Assembly (NCBI GenBank): GCA_035236585.1
Contig: CP141139.1
Coordinates: forward strand, 21,158,990-21,222,989
Direction: 5' to 3'
DNA: 64,000 nucleotides
Source of the DNA: Warburgia ugandensis
Taxonomy: Eukaryota; Streptophyta; Magnoliopsida; Canellales; Canellaceae
The position numbers and the translations under genes were made by a program. This document shows, one piece after another, positions 1 to 13,740 of the stretch. Each line of letters begins with the position of its first letter. Within the stretch, counting starts at the first letter, position 1. The notes below the pieces were generated by a model that worked only from the letters and a program-made list of their open reading frames with translations, had not been told where the DNA came from and did not search any database.

Positions 1-3000
1 TTTCCCGAACACTGATTGATTTGACTCTGTGCTTAGGTATGCATTATTTTGACATTGTGCTTTGTGAGTTTTGAAGTGCTTAAAGTGCTCAAACAATGAG
101 CCAAAAGGATCAACCAATGGCTTGAAAAGTGAAGAGGATGTGTTGGTAGCATCCCAAGACTCTTGAAGTGATTGGACTTTGTGCCTAAGGACATCGTTGG
201 ACATGTTAATGTTTTGACAATATGCCATGGTTTGGCCCAGACATTGTGCCTAGCACTTAAAGGGTCCAACATTGTGCAAAAGGGATCATCAAATGGCTTG
301 AAATGTTTAGATGATGTGTTGGGAGACTTGAAGTGATTTGAGTATGTGCCTGGGGACTTTCAAAGACATGTAATGTATTTGAACATGCTTGGACACTGTA
401 CAAGGATTATACAATAGTTTGAAAAGTTTGAGCATTATGTTCTAGAACATTCTTAGATTTGGAGTGATTTGAATTAGTGCCTAATGATTTCCATGGACAT
501 GTAATTTTTTTGTAATTTTCCTTTGAGCTTCCCAAGTGTAACACATGTGCTCCAACAGTGTGCCAAGGATCATGAACTTAAATAATTAAGAAGTTTTGTT
601 TGGGAACTTTCCCGAACACTGATTGATTTGACTCTGTGCTTAGGTATGCATTATTTTGACATTGTGCTTTGTGAGTTTTGAAGTGCTTAAAGTGCTCAAA
701 CAATGAGCCAAAAGGATCATCCAATGGCTTGAAAAGTCAAGAGGATGTGTTGGTAACATCCCAAGACTCTTGAAGTGATTGGACTTTGTGCCTAAGGACA
801 TCGTTGGACATGTTAATGTTTTGACAATATGCCATGGTTTGGCCCAGACATTGTGCCTAGCACTTAAAGGGTCCAACATTGTGCAGAAAGGATCATCAAA
901 TGGCATGAAATGTTTAGATGATGTGTTTGGGAGACTTGAAGTGATTTGAATTTGTGCCTAGGGACATTCAACGACATGTAATGCATTTGAAAATGCTTAA
1001 ACACTGTGCCAAGGATTATACAATAGTTTGAAAAGTTTGAGCATTATGTTCTAGAACATTCTTAGATTTGGAGTGATTTGAATTAGTGCCTAATGATTTC
1101 CATGGACATGTAATTTTCCTTTGAGCTTCCCAAGTGTAACACATGTGCTCCGACAGTGTGCCAAGGATCATGAACTTAAATAATTAAGAAGTTTTGTTTG
1201 GGAACTTTCCCGAACACTGATTGATTTGACTCTGTGCTTAGGTATGCATTATTTTGACATTGTGCTTTGTGAGTTTTGAAGTGCTTAAAGTGCTCAAACA
1301 ATGAGCCAAAAGGATCATCCAATGGCTTGAAAAGTTAAGAGGATGTGTTGGTAACATCCCAAGACTCTTGAAGTGTTTTGACTTTGTGCCCAAGGACATC
1401 GTTGGACTTGTTAATGTTTTGACAATATGCCATGGTTTGGCCCAGACATTGTGCCTAGCACTTAAAGGGTCCAACATTGTGCAAAAAGGATCATCAAATG
1501 GCTTGAAATGTTTAGATGATGTGTTGGGAGACTTGAAGTGATTTGAGTATGTGCCTAGGGACTTTCAAAGACATGTAATGTATTTGAACATGCTTGGACA
1601 CTGTGCCAAGGATTATACAATAGTTTGGAAAGTTTGAGCATTATGTTCTAGAACATTCTTAGATTTGGAGTGATTTGAATTAGTGCCTAATGATTTCCAT
1701 GGACATGTAATTTTTTTGTAATTTTCCTTTGAGCTTCCCAAGTGTAACACATGTGCTCCGACAGTGTGCCAAGGATCATGAACTTAAATAATTAAGAAGT
1801 TTTGTTTGGGAACTTTCCCGAACACTGATTGATTTGACTCTGTGCTTAGGTATGCATTATTTTGACATTGTGCTTTGTGAGTTTTGAAGTGCTTAAAGTG
1901 CTCAAACAATGAGCCAAAAGGATCAACCAATGGCTTGAAAAGTGAAGAGGATGTGTTGGTAGCATCCCAAGACTCTTGAAGTGATTGGACTTTGTGCCTA
2001 AGGACATCGTTGGACATGTTAATGTTTTGACAATATGCCATGGTTTGGCCCAGACATTGTGCCTAGCACTTAAAGGGTCCAACATTGTGCAGAAAGGATC
2101 ATCAAATGGCTTGAAATGTTTAGATGATGTGTTTGGGAGACTTGAAGTGATTTGAATTAGTGCCTAGGGACATTCAACGACATGTAATGCATTTGAAAAT
2201 GCTTAAACACTGTGCCAAGGATTATACAATAGTTTGAAAAGTTTGAGCATTATGTTCTAGAACATTCTTAGATTTGGAGTGATTTGAATTAGTGCCTAAT
2301 GATTTCCATGGACATGTAATTTTTTTTATAATTTTCCTTTGAGCTTCCCAAGTGTAACACATGTGCTCCGACAGTGTGCCAAGGATCATGAACTTAAATA
2401 ATTAAGAAGTTTTGTTTGGGAACTTTCCCGAACACTGATTGATTTGACTCTGTGCTTAGGTATGCATTATTTTGACATTGTGCTTTGTGAGTTTTGAAGT
2501 GCTTAAAGTGCTCAAACAATGAGCCAAAAGGATCATCCAATGGCTTGAAAAGTCAAGAGGATGTGTTGGTAACATCCCAAGACTCTTGAAGTGATTGGAC
2601 TTTGTGCCTAAGGACATCGTTGGACATGTTAATGTTTTGACAATATGCCATGGTTTGGCCCAGACATTGTGCCTAGCACTTAAAGGGTCCAACATTGTGC
2701 AGAAAGGATCATCAAATGGCATGAAATGTTTAGATGATGTGTTTGGGAGACTTGAAGTGATTTGAATTTGTGCCTAGGGACATTCAACGACATGTAATGC
2801 ATTTGAAAATGCTTAAACACTGTGCCAAGGATTATACAATAGTTTGAAAAGTTTGAGCATTATGTTCTAGAACATTCTTAGATTTGGAGTGATTTGAATT
2901 AGTGCCTAATGATTTCCATGGACATGTAATTTTTTTGTAATTTTCCTTTGAGCTTCCCAAGTGTAACACGTGCTCCGACAGTGTGCCAAGGATCATGAAC

Positions 3001-6000
3001 TTAAATAATTAAGAAGTTTTGTTTGGGAACTTTCCCGAACACTGATTGATTTGACTCTGTGCTTAGGTACGCATTATTTTGACATTGTCCTTTGTGAGTT
3101 TAGAAGTGCTTAAAGTGCTCAAACAATGAGCCAAAAGGATCATCCAATGGCTTGAAAAGTTAAGAGGATGTGTTGGTAACATCCCAAGACTCTTGAAGTG
3201 ATTGGACTTTGTGCCTAAGGACATCGTTGGACTTGTTAATGTTTTGACAATATGCCATGGTTTGGCCCAGACATTGTGCCTAGCACTTAAAGGGTCCAAC
3301 ATTGTGCAAAAAGGATCATCAAATGGCTTGAAATGTTTAGATGATGTGTTGGGAGACTTGAAGTGATTTGAGTATGTGCCTGGCGACTTTCAAAGACATG
3401 TAATGTATTTGAACATGCTTGGACACTGTGCCAAGGATTATACAATAGTTTGGAAAGTTTGAGCATTATGTTCTAGAACATTCTTAGATTTGGAGTGATT
3501 TGAATTAGTGCCTAATGATTTCCATGGACATGTAATTTTTTTGTAATTTTCCTTTGAGCTTCCCAAGTGTAACACATGTGCTCCGACAGTGTGCCAAGGA
3601 TCATGAACTTAAATAATTAAGAAGTTTTGTTTGGGAACTTTCCCGAACACTGATTGATTTGACTCTGTGCTTAGGTATGCATTATTTTGACATTGTGCTT
3701 TGTGAGTTTTGAAGTGCTTAAAGTGCTCAAACAATGAGCCAAAAGGATCAACCAATGGCTTGAAAAGTGAAGAGGATGTGTTGGTAGCATCCCAAGACTC
3801 TTGAAGTGATTGGACTTTGTGCCTAAGGACATCGTTGGACATGTTAATGTTTTGACAATATGCCATGGTTTGGCCCAGACATTGTGCCTAGCACTTAAAG
3901 GGTCCAACATTGTGCAAAAAGGATCATCAAATGGCTTGAAATGTTTAGATGATGTGTTTGGGAGACTTGAAGTGATTTGATTTTGTGCCTAAGGACTTTC
4001 AAAGACATGTAATGTATTTGAACATGCTTAAACACTGTGCCAAGGATTATACAATAGTTTGAAAAGTTTGAGCATTATGTTCTAGAACATTCTTAGATTT
4101 GGAGTGATTTGAATTAGTGCCTAATGATTTCCATGGACATGTAATTTTTTGTAATTTTCCTTTGAGCTTCCCAAGTGTAACACGTGTGCTCCGACAGTGT
4201 GCCAAGGATCATGAACTTAAATAATTAAGAAGTTTTGTTTGGGAACTTTCCTGAACACTGATTGATTTGACTCTGTGCTTAGGTATGCATTATTTTGACA
4301 TTGTGCTTTGTGAGTTTAGAAGTGCTTAAAGTGCTCAAACAATGAGCCAAAAGGATCATCCAATGGCTTGAAAAGTCAAGAGGATGTGTTGGTAACATCC
4401 CAAGACTCTTGAAGTGATTGGACTTTGTGCCTAAGGACATCGTTGGACATGTTAATGTTTTGACAATATGCCATGGTTTGGCCCAGACATTGTGCCTAGC
4501 ACTTAAAGGGTCCAACATTGTGCAGAAAGGATCATCAAATGGCATGAAATGTTTAGATGATGTGTTTGGGAGACTTGAAGTGATTTGAATTTGTGCCTAG
4601 GGACATTCAACGACATGTAATGCATTTGAAAATGCTTAAACACTGTGCCAAGGATTATACAATAGTTTGAAAAGTTTGAGCATTATGTTCTAGAACATTC
4701 TTAGATTTGGAGTGATTTGAATTAGTGCCTAATGATTTCCATGGACATGTAATTTTTTTGTAATTTTCCTTTGAGCTTCCCAAGTGTAACACGTGCTCCG
4801 ACAGTGTGCCAAGGATCATGAACTTAAATAATTAAGAAGTTTTGTTTGGGAACTTTCCCGAACACTGATTGATTTGACTCTGTGCTTAGGTATGCATTAT
4901 TTTGACATTGTGCTTTGTGAGTTTTGAAGTGCTTAAAGTGCTCAAACAATGAGCCAAAAGGATCATCCAATGGCTTGAAAAGTTAAGAGGATGTGTTTGG
5001 TAACATCCCAGGACTCTTGAAGTGATTGGACTTTGTGCCTAAGGACATCGTTGGACATGTTAATGTTTTGACAATATGCCATGGTTTGGCCCAGACATTG
5101 TGCCTAGCACTTAAAGGGTCCAACATTGTGCAAAAAGGATCATCAAATGGCTTGAAATGTTTAGATGATGTGTTGGGAGACTTGAAGTGATTTGAGTATG
5201 TGCCTGGCGACTTTCAAAGACATGTAATGCATTTGAAAATGCTTAAACACTGTGCCAAGGATTATACAATAGTTTGAAAAGTTTGAGCATTATGTTCTAG
5301 AACATTCTTAGATTTGGAGTGATTTGAATTAGTGCCTAATGATTTCCATGGACATGAAATTTTCCTTTGAGCTTCCCAAGTGTAACACATGTGCTCCGAC
5401 AGTGTGCCAAGGATCATGAACTTAAATAATTAAGAAGTTTTGTTTGGGAACTTTCCCGAACACTGATTGATTTGACTCTGTGCCTAGGTATGCGTTATTT
5501 TGACATTGTGCTTTGTGAGTTTTGAAGTGCTTAAAGTGCTCAAACAATGAGCCAAAAGGATCAACCAATGGCTTGAAAAGTGAAGAGGATGTGTTGGTAG
5601 CATCCCAAGACTCTTGAAGTGATTGGACTTTGTGCCTAAGGACATCGTTGGACATGTTAATGTTTTGACAATATGCCATGGTTTGGCCCAGACATTGTGC
5701 CTAGCACTTAAAGGGTCCAACATTGTGCAGAAAGGATCATCAAATGGCATGACATGTTTAGATGATGTGTTTGGGAGACTTGAAGTGATTTGAATTTGTG
5801 CCTAGGGACATTCAACGACATGTAATGCATTTGAAAATGCTTAAACACTGTGCCAAGGATTATACAATAGTTTGAAAAGTTTGAGCATTATGTTCTAGAA
5901 CATTCTTAGATTTGGAGTGATTTGAATTAGTGCCTAATGATTTCCATGGACATGTAATTTTTTTGTAATTTTCCTTTGAGCTTCCCAAGTGTAACACATG

Positions 6001-6060
6001 TGCTCCGACAGTGTGCCAAGGATCATGAACTTAAATAATTAAGAAGTTTTGTTTGGGAAC
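1..6060 (+). repeat. A-B-C trimeric higher-order repeat (about 1.82 kb)
   Basis: Within the left array three monomer types alternate. Type A has 'gatcaaccaatgg' followed by 'gtgaagagg' and 'ggtagcatcc'. Type B has 'gatcatccaatgg' and 'gtcaagagg'. Type C has 'gttaagagg'. Monomers at 1, 608, 1206, 1814, 2424, 3031, 3639, 4247 and 4854 read A-B-C three times, with another A at 5452. Type A recurs at 1814 and 3639 (1,825 bp apart) and at 5452 (1,813 bp later), so the trimer is real but slightly length-variable. The pattern breaks at 6061, where a C follows A directly. Confidence 0.9.
165..771 (+). repeat. Example of the four ~150-bp sub-repeats in one monomer
   Basis: Anchored on the recurrent phrase 'gaagtgatttga.ttgtgcct', diverged sub-repeats begin near 165, 330, 461 and 620, and the next monomer starts its first at about 772. 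The spacings are about 165, 131, 159 and 152 bp and sum to 607. Each carries in order a 'gaacat.cc' phrase, 'gaagtgatttga', 'tgtgcct', 'ggacatgtaatg', 'ttttgaca', 'tttaa', 'cattgtgccaaggatcat' and 'aatggcttgaaaag'. Block S1 and block S2 show the same order of phrases, so M, S1 and S2 share one ancestor. Alignment was by eye. Confidence 0.85.
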
Positions 6061-9000
6061 TTTCCGCGACACTGATTGATTTGACTCTGTGCTTAGGTAT
6101 GCATTATTTTGACATTGTGCTTTGTGAGTTTTGAAGTGCTTAAAGTGCTCAAACAATGAGCCAAAAGGATCATCCAATGGCTTGAAAAGTTAAGAGGATG
6201 TGTTGGTAACATCCCAAGACTCTTGAAGTGTTTTGACTTTGTGCCCAAGGACATCGTTGGACATGTTAATGTTTTGACAATATGCCATGGTTTGGCCCAG
6301 ACATTGTGCCTAGCACTTAAAGGGTCCAACATTGTGCAGAAAGGATCATCAAATGGCATGAAATGTTTAGATGATGTGTTTGGGAGACTTGAAGTGATTT
6401 GAATTTGTGCCTAGGGACATTCAAAGACATGTAATGCATTTGAAAATGCTTAAACACTGTACAAGGATTATACAATAGTTTGAAAAGTTTGAGCATTATG
6501 TTCTAGAACATTCTTAGATTTGGAGTGATTTGAATTAGTGCCTAATGATTTCCATGGACATGTAATTTTCCTTTGAGCTTCCCAAGTGTAACACATGTGC
6601 TCCGACAGTGTGCCAAGGATCATGAACTTAAATAATTAAGAAGTTTTGTTTGGGAACTTTCCCGAACACTGATTGATTTGACTCTGTGCTTAGGTATGCA
6701 TTATTTTGACATTGTGCTTTGTGAGTTTTGAAGTGCTTAAAGTGCTCAAACAATGAGCCAAAAGGATCAACCAATGGCTTGAAAAGTGAAGAGGATGTGT
6801 TGGTAGCATCCCAAGACTCTTGAAGTGATTGGACTTTGTGCCTAAGGACATCGTTGGACATGTTAATGTTTTGACAATATGCCATGGTTTGGCCCAGACA
6901 TTGTGCCTAGCACTTAAAGGGTCCAACATTGTGCAGAAAGGATCATCAAATGGCATGAAATGTTTAGATGATGTGTTTGGGAGACTTGAAGTGATTTGAC
7001 TTTGTGCCTAGGGACATTCAACGACATGTAATGTATTTGAAAATGCTTAAACACTGTGCCAAGGATTATACAATAGTTTGAAAAGTTTGAGCATTATGTT
7101 CTAGAACATTCTTAGATTTGGAGTGATTTGAATTAGTGCCTAATGATTTCCATGGACATGTAATTTTTTTGTAATTTTCCTTTGAGCTTCCCAAGTGTAA
7201 CACATGTGCTCCGACAGTGTGCCAAGGATCATGAACTTAAATAATTAAGAAGTTTTGTTTGGGAACTTTCCCGAACACTGATTGATTTGACTCTGTGCTT
7301 AGGTATGCATTATTTTGACATTGTGCTTTGTGAGTTTAGAAGTGCTTAAAGTGCTCAAACAATGAGCCAAAAGGATCATCCAATGGCTTGAAAAGTCAAG
7401 AGGATGTGTTGGTAACATCCCAAGACTCTTGAAGTGATTGGACTTTGTGCCTAAGGACATCGTTGGACATGTTAATGTTTTGACAATATGCCATGGTTTG
7501 GCCCAGACATTGTGCCTAGCACTTAAAGGGTCCAACATTGTGCAGAAAGGATCATCAAATGGCATGAAATGTTTAGATGATGTGTTTGGGAGACTTGAAG
7601 TGATTTGAATTTGTGCCTAGGGACATTCAACGACATGTAATGCATTTGAAAATGCTTAAACACTGTGCCAAGGATTATACAATAGTTTGAAAAGTTTGAG
7701 CATTATGTTCTAGAACATTCTTAGATTTGGAGTGATTTGAATTAGTGCCTAATGATTTCCATGGACATGTAATTTTTTTGTAATTTTCCTTTGAGCTTCC
7801 CAAGTGTAACACGTGCTCCGACAGTGTGCCTAGGATCATGAACTTAAATAATTAAGAAGTTTTGTTTGGGAACTTTCCCGAACACTGATTGATTTGACTC
7901 TGTGCTTAGGTATGCATTATTTTGACATTGTGCTTTGTGAGTTTTGAAGTGCTTAAAGTGCTCAAACAATGAGCCAAAAGGATCATCCAATGGCTTGAAA
8001 AGTTAAGAGGATGTGTTGGTAACATCCCAAGACTCTTGAAGTGTTTTGACTTTGTGCCCAAGGACATCGTTGGACTTGTTAATGTTTTGACAATATGCCA
8101 TGGTTTGGCCCAGACATTGTGCCTAGCACTTAAAGGGTCCAACATTGTGCAAAAAGGATCATCAAATGGCTTGAAATGTTTAGATGATGTGTTTGGGAGA
8201 CTTGAAGTGATTTGAATTTGTGCCTAGGGACATTCAACGACATGTAATCCATTTGAAAATGCTTAAACACTGTGCCAAGGATTATACAATAGTTTGAAAA
8301 GTTTGAGCATTATGTTCTAGAACATTCTTAGATTTGGAGTGATTTGAATTAGTGCCTAATGATTTCCATGGACATGTAATGTTTTTGTAATTTTCCTTTG
8401 AGCTTCCCAAGTGTAACACGTGTGCTCCGACAGTGTGCCAAGGATCATGAACTTAAATAATTAAGAGGTTTTGTTTGGGAACTTTCCTGAACACTGATTG
8501 ATTTGACTCTGTGCTTAGGTATGCATTATTTTGACATTGTGCTTTGTGAGTTTTGAAGTGCTTAAAGTGCTCAAACAATGAGCCAAAAGGATCATCCAAT
8601 GGCTTGAAAAGTTAAGAGGATGTGTTGGTAACATCCCAAGACTCTTGAAGTGATTGGACGTTGTGCCTAAGGACATCGTTGGACTTGTTAATGTTTTGAC
8701 AATATGCCATGGTTTGGCCCAGACATTGTGCCTAGCACTTAAAGGGTCCAACATTGTGCAAAAAGGATCATCAAATGGCTTGAAATGTTTAGATGATGTG
8801 TTTGGGAGACTTGAAGTGATTTGAGTTTGTGCCTAGGAACTTTCAAAGACATGTAATGTATTTGAAAATGCTTAAACACTGTGCCAAGGATTATACAATA
8901 GTTTGAAAAGTTTGAGCATTATGTTCTAGAACATTCTTAGATTTGGAGTGATTTGAATTAGTGCCTAATGATTTCCATGGACATGTAATTTTTTTGTAAT

Positions 9001-12000
9001 TTTCCTTTGAGCTTCCCAAGTGTAACACATGTGCTCCGACAGTGTGCCAAGGATCATGAACTTAAATAATTAAGAAGTTTTGTTTGGGAACTTTCCTGAA
9101 CACTGATTGATTTGACTCTGTGCTTAGGTATGCATTATTTTGACATTGTGCTTTGTGAGTTTAGAAGTGCTTAAAGTGCTCAAACAATGAGCCAAAAGGA
9201 TCATCCAATGGCTTGAAAAGTCAAGAGGATGTGTTGGTAACATCCCAAGACTCTTGAAGTGATTGGACTTTGTGCCTAAGGACATCGTTGGACATGTTAA
9301 TGTTTTGACAATATGCCATGGTTTGGCCCAGACATTGTGCCTAGCACTTAAAGGGTCCAACATTGTGCAGAAAGGATCATCAAATGGCTTGAAATGTTTA
9401 GATGATGTATTTGGGAGACTTGAAGTGATTTGAATTTGTGCCTAGGGACATTCAAAGACATGTAATGCATTTGAAAATGCTTAAACACTGTGCCAAGGAT
9501 TATACAATAGTTTGAAAAGTTTGAGCATTATGTTCTAGAACATTCTTAGATTTGGAGTGATTTGAATTAGTGCCTAATGATTTCCATGGACATGTAATTT
9601 TTTTGTAATTTTCCTTTGAGCTTCCCAAGTGTAACACGTGCTTCGACAGTGTGCCAAGGATCATGAACTTAAACTATTAAGAAGTTTTGTTTGGGAACTT
9701 TCCCGAACACTGATTGATTTGACTCCGTGCTTAAGTATACATTGTTTTGACATTGTGCTTTGTGAGTTTTGAAGTGCTTAAAGTGCTCAAACAATGAGCC
9801 AAAAGGATCATCCAATGGCTTGAAAAGTCAAGAGGATGTGTTGGTAACATCCCAAGACTCTTGAAGTGATTGGACTTTGTGCCTAAGGACATCGTTGGAC
9901 ATGTTAATGTTTTGACAATATGCCATGGTTTGGCCCAGACATTGTGCCTAGCACTTAAAGGGTCCAACATTGTGCAAAAAGGATCATCAAATGGCTTGAA
10001 ATGTTTAGATGATGTGTTTGGGAGACTTGAAGTGATTTGAGTTTGTGCCTGGGGACTTTCAAAGACATGTAATGTATTTGAACATGCTTGGACACTGTGC
10101 CAAGGATTATACAATAGTTTGGAAAGTTTGAGCATTATGTTCTAGAACATTCTTAGATTTGGAGTGATTTGAATTAGTGCCTAATGATTTCCATGGACAT
10201 GTAATTTTTTTGTAATTTTCCTTTGAGCTTCCCAAGTGTAACACGTGTGCTCCAACAGTGTGCCAAGGATCATGAACTTGAATAATTAAGAAGTTTTGTT
10301 TGTGATCTTTCCAGAACACTTATTGATTTGACTCTATGCTTAGGTATGCATTGTTTTGACATTGTGCTTTGTGAGTTTAGAAGTGCTTAAAGTGCTCAAA
10401 CAATGAGCCAAAAGGATCATCCAATGGCTTGAAAAGTCAAGAGGATGTGTTGGTAACATCCCAAGACTCTTGACGTGATTGGACTTTGTGCCTAAGGACA
10501 TCGTTGGACATGTTAATGTTTTGACAATATGCCATGGTTTGGCCCAGACATTGTGCCTAGCACTTAAAGGGTCCAACATTGTGCAGAAAGGATCATCAAA
10601 TGGCATGAAATGTTTAGATGATATGTTTGGGAGACTTGAAGTGATTTGAATTTGTGCCTAGGGACATTCAAAGACATGTAATGCATTTGAAAATGCTTAA
10701 ACACTGTGCCAAGGATTATACAATAGTTTGAAAAGTTTGAGCATTATGTTCTAGAACATTCTTAGATTTGGAGTGATTTGAATTAGTGCCTAATGATTTC
10801 CATGGACATGTAATTTTTTTGTAATTTTCCTTTGAGCTTCCCAAGTGTAACACATGTGCTCCGACAGTGTGCCAAGGATCATGAACTTAAATAATTAAGA
10901 AGTTTTGTTTGGGAACTTTCCCAAACACTGATTGATTTGACTCTGTGCTTAGGTATGCATTATTTTGACATTGTGCTTTGTGAGTTTTGAAGTGCTTAAA
11001 GTGCTCAAACAATGAGCCAAAAGGATCAACCAATGGCTTGAAAAGTGAAGAGGATGTGTTGGTAGCATCCCAAGACTCTTGAAGTGATTGGACTTTGTGC
11101 CTAAGGACATCGTTGGACATGTTAATGTTTTGACAATATGCCATGGTTTGGCCCAGACATTGTGCCTAGCACTTAAAGGGTCCAACATTGTGCAAAAAGG
11201 ATCATCAAATGGCTTGAAATGTTTAGATGATGTGTTTGGGAGACTTGAAGTGATTTGAGTTTGTGCGTGGCCGATTTCAAAGACATGTAATGTATTTGAA
11301 CATGCTTGGACACTGTGCCAAGGATTATACAATAGTTTGAAAAGTTTAAGCATTATGTTCGAGAACATTCTTAGATTTGGAGTGATTTGAATTAGTGCCT
11401 AAGGATTTCCATGGACATGTAATGTTTTTGTAATTTTCCTTTGAGCTTCCCAAGTGTAACACATGTGCTCCGACAGTGTGCCAGGGATCATGAACTTGAA
11501 TAATTAGGAAGTTTCTTTTGGGAACTTTCCCGAACACTGATTGATTTGACTCTGTGCTTAGGTATGCATTATTTTGACATTGTGCTTTGTGAGTTTTGAA
11601 GTGCTTAAAGTGCTCAAACAATGAGCCAAAAGGATCATCCAATGGCTTCAAAAGTTAAGAGGATGTGTTTGGTAACATCCCAGGACTCTTGAAGTGATTT
11701 GACTTTGTGCCTAAGGACTTCGTTGGATATGTTAATATTTTGACATTGTGCCATGCTTTGGCCCAGACATTGTGCCCACCACTTAAAGGGTCCAACATTG
11801 TGCAAAAAGGATCATCAAATGGCTTGAAATGTTTAGATGATGTGTTGGGAGACTTGAAGTGATTTGAGTTTGTGCCTGGGGACTTTCAAAGACATGTAAT
11901 GTATTTGAACATGCTTGGACACTGTGCCAAGGATTATACAATAGTTTGGAAAGTTTGAGCATTATGTTCTAGAACATTCTTAGATTTGGAGTGATTTGAA

Positions 12001-13740
12001 TTAGTGCCTAAGGATTTCCATGGACATGTAATGTTTTTGTAATTTTCCTTTGAGCTTCCCAAGTGTAACACATGTGCTCCAACAGTGTGCCAAGGATCAT
12101 GAACTTGAATAATTAAGAAGTTTTGTTTGGGAACTTTCCAGAACACTGATTGATTTGACTCTATGCTTAGGTATGCATTGTTTTGACATTGTGCTTTGTG
12201 AGTTTTGAAGTGCTTAAAGTGCTCAAACAATGAGCCAAAAGGATCATCCAATGGCTTGAAAAGTCAAGAGGATGTGTTGGTAACATCCCAAGACTCTTGA
12301 AGTGATTGGACTTTGTGCCTAAGGACATCGTTGGACATGTTAATGTTTTGACAATATGCCATGGTTTGGCCCAGACATTGTGCCTAGCACTTAAAGGGTC
12401 CAACATTGTGCAAAAAGGATCATCAAATGGCTTGAAATGTTTAGATGATGTGTTTGGGAGACTTGAAGTGATTTGAATTAGTGCCTAGGGACATTCAACG
12501 ACATGTAATGTATTTGAAAATGCTTAAACACTGTGCCAAGGATTATACAATAGTTTGAAAAGTTTGAGCATTATGTTCTAGAACATTCTTAGATTTGGAG
12601 TGATTTGAATTAGTGCCTAATGATTTCCATGGACATGTAATTTTTTTGTAATTTTCCTTTGAGCTTCCCAAGTGTAACACGTGCTCCGACAGTGTGCCTA
12701 GGATCATGAACTTAAATAATTAAGAAGTTTTGTTTGGGAACTTTCCCGAACACTGATTGATTTGACTCTGTGCTTAGGTATGCATTATTTTGACATTGTG
12801 CTTTGTGAGTTTTGAAGTGCTTAAAGTGCTCAAACAATGAGCCAAAAGGATCATCCAATGGCTTGAAAAGTTAAGAGGATGTGTTGGTAACATCCCAAGA
12901 CTCTTGAAGTGTTTTGACTTTGTGCCCAAGGACATCGTTGGACTTGTTAATGTTTTGACAATATGCCATGGTTTGGACCAAACATTGTGCCTAGCACTTA
13001 AAGGGTCCAACATTGTGCAAAAAGGATCATCAAATGGCTTGAAATGTTTAGATGATGTGTTGGGAGACTTGAAGTGATTTGAGTATGTGCCTAGGGACTT
13101 TCAAAGACATGTAATGTATTTGAACATGCTTTGACACTGTGCCAAGGATTATACAATAGTTTGAAAAGTTTAACCATTGTGTTCGGGAACATTCTTACAT
13201 TTGGAGTGAGTTGAATTAGTGCCGAAGGATTTCCATGGACATGTAATGTTTTTGTAATTTTCCTTTGAGCTTCCTAAGTGTAACACATGTGCTCTGAGAG
13301 TGTGCCAAGGATCATGAGCTTTAATAATTAGGAAGTTTTGTTTGGGAACTTTCCACAACACTAATTGATTTGACTCTGTGCTTAAGTATGCATTGTTTTG
13401 ACATTGTGCTTTGTGAGTTTTGAAGTGCTTAAAGTGCTCAAACAATGAGCCAAAAGGATCATCCAATGGCTTCAAAAGTTAGGAGGATGTGTTTGGTAAC
13501 ATCTCAGGACTCTTGAAGTGATTTGACTTTGTACCTAAGGACTTCGTTGGACATGTTAATATTTTGACATTGTGCCATGGTTTGGCCCAGACATTGTGCC
13601 CAGCACTTAAAGGGTCCAACGTTGTGCAAAAAGGATCATCAAATGGCTTGAAAGGTTTAGATGATCTGTTTGGGAAAATCCCAGGACTCGAAGTGTTTTG
13701 AGTTTGTGCCTGGGGACTTTAAGGGACATATAATGTATTT
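6061..13740 (+). repeat. Scrambled monomer-order part of the left array
   Basis: From 6061 the monomer types read C, A, B, C, C, B, B, B, A, D, B, C, D (starts 6061, 6658, 7267, 7874, 8483, 9092, 9699, 10308, 10917, 11526, 12135, 12742, 13350). Type D ('ggcttcaaaagtta') is the form found inside every 3.17-kb HOR. It appears here only at 11526 and 13350, close to the first HOR. The scrambling fits unequal exchange between out-of-register monomers. The monomer at 6061 starts with the odd string 'tttccgcgacact' instead of 'tttcccgaacact'. Confidence 0.85.

Larger units (their letters stand above)
1..13740 (+). repeat. 607-bp satellite array, 23 monomers (left block)
   Basis: Head-to-tail satellite. 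Using the phrase 'tttcccgaacactg' as phase mark, monomers start at 1, 608, 1206, 1814, 2424, 3031, 3639, 4247, 4854, 5452, 6061, 6658, 7267, 7874, 8483, 9092, 9699, 10308, 10917, 11526, 12135, 12742 and 13350. Spacing is 607-610 bp, except 597-598 bp where about 10-11 bp of a T-rich stretch is missing (monomers starting 608, 4854 and 6061). Copies look nearly identical by eye. The array enters from outside the window and loses similarity gradually near 13,740, where the S1 block begins. The many ORFs here lie on the minus strand and repeat with the monomer; they are by-products of the repeat. No transcription signal was recognised. Confidence 0.97.

Noticed and set aside
33..13013. Series of 79-139 codon minus-strand ORFs repeating every ~607 bp as genes
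   Set aside because: They follow the satellite phase, overlap in two or three frames, have no domain or signal, and gain or lose length with single-base changes. They are by-products of a low-stop repeat.
1..13740. CRISPR array or bacterial repeat system
   Set aside because: Units are 607 bp with no short repeat-spacer structure; variation is spread through the unit.
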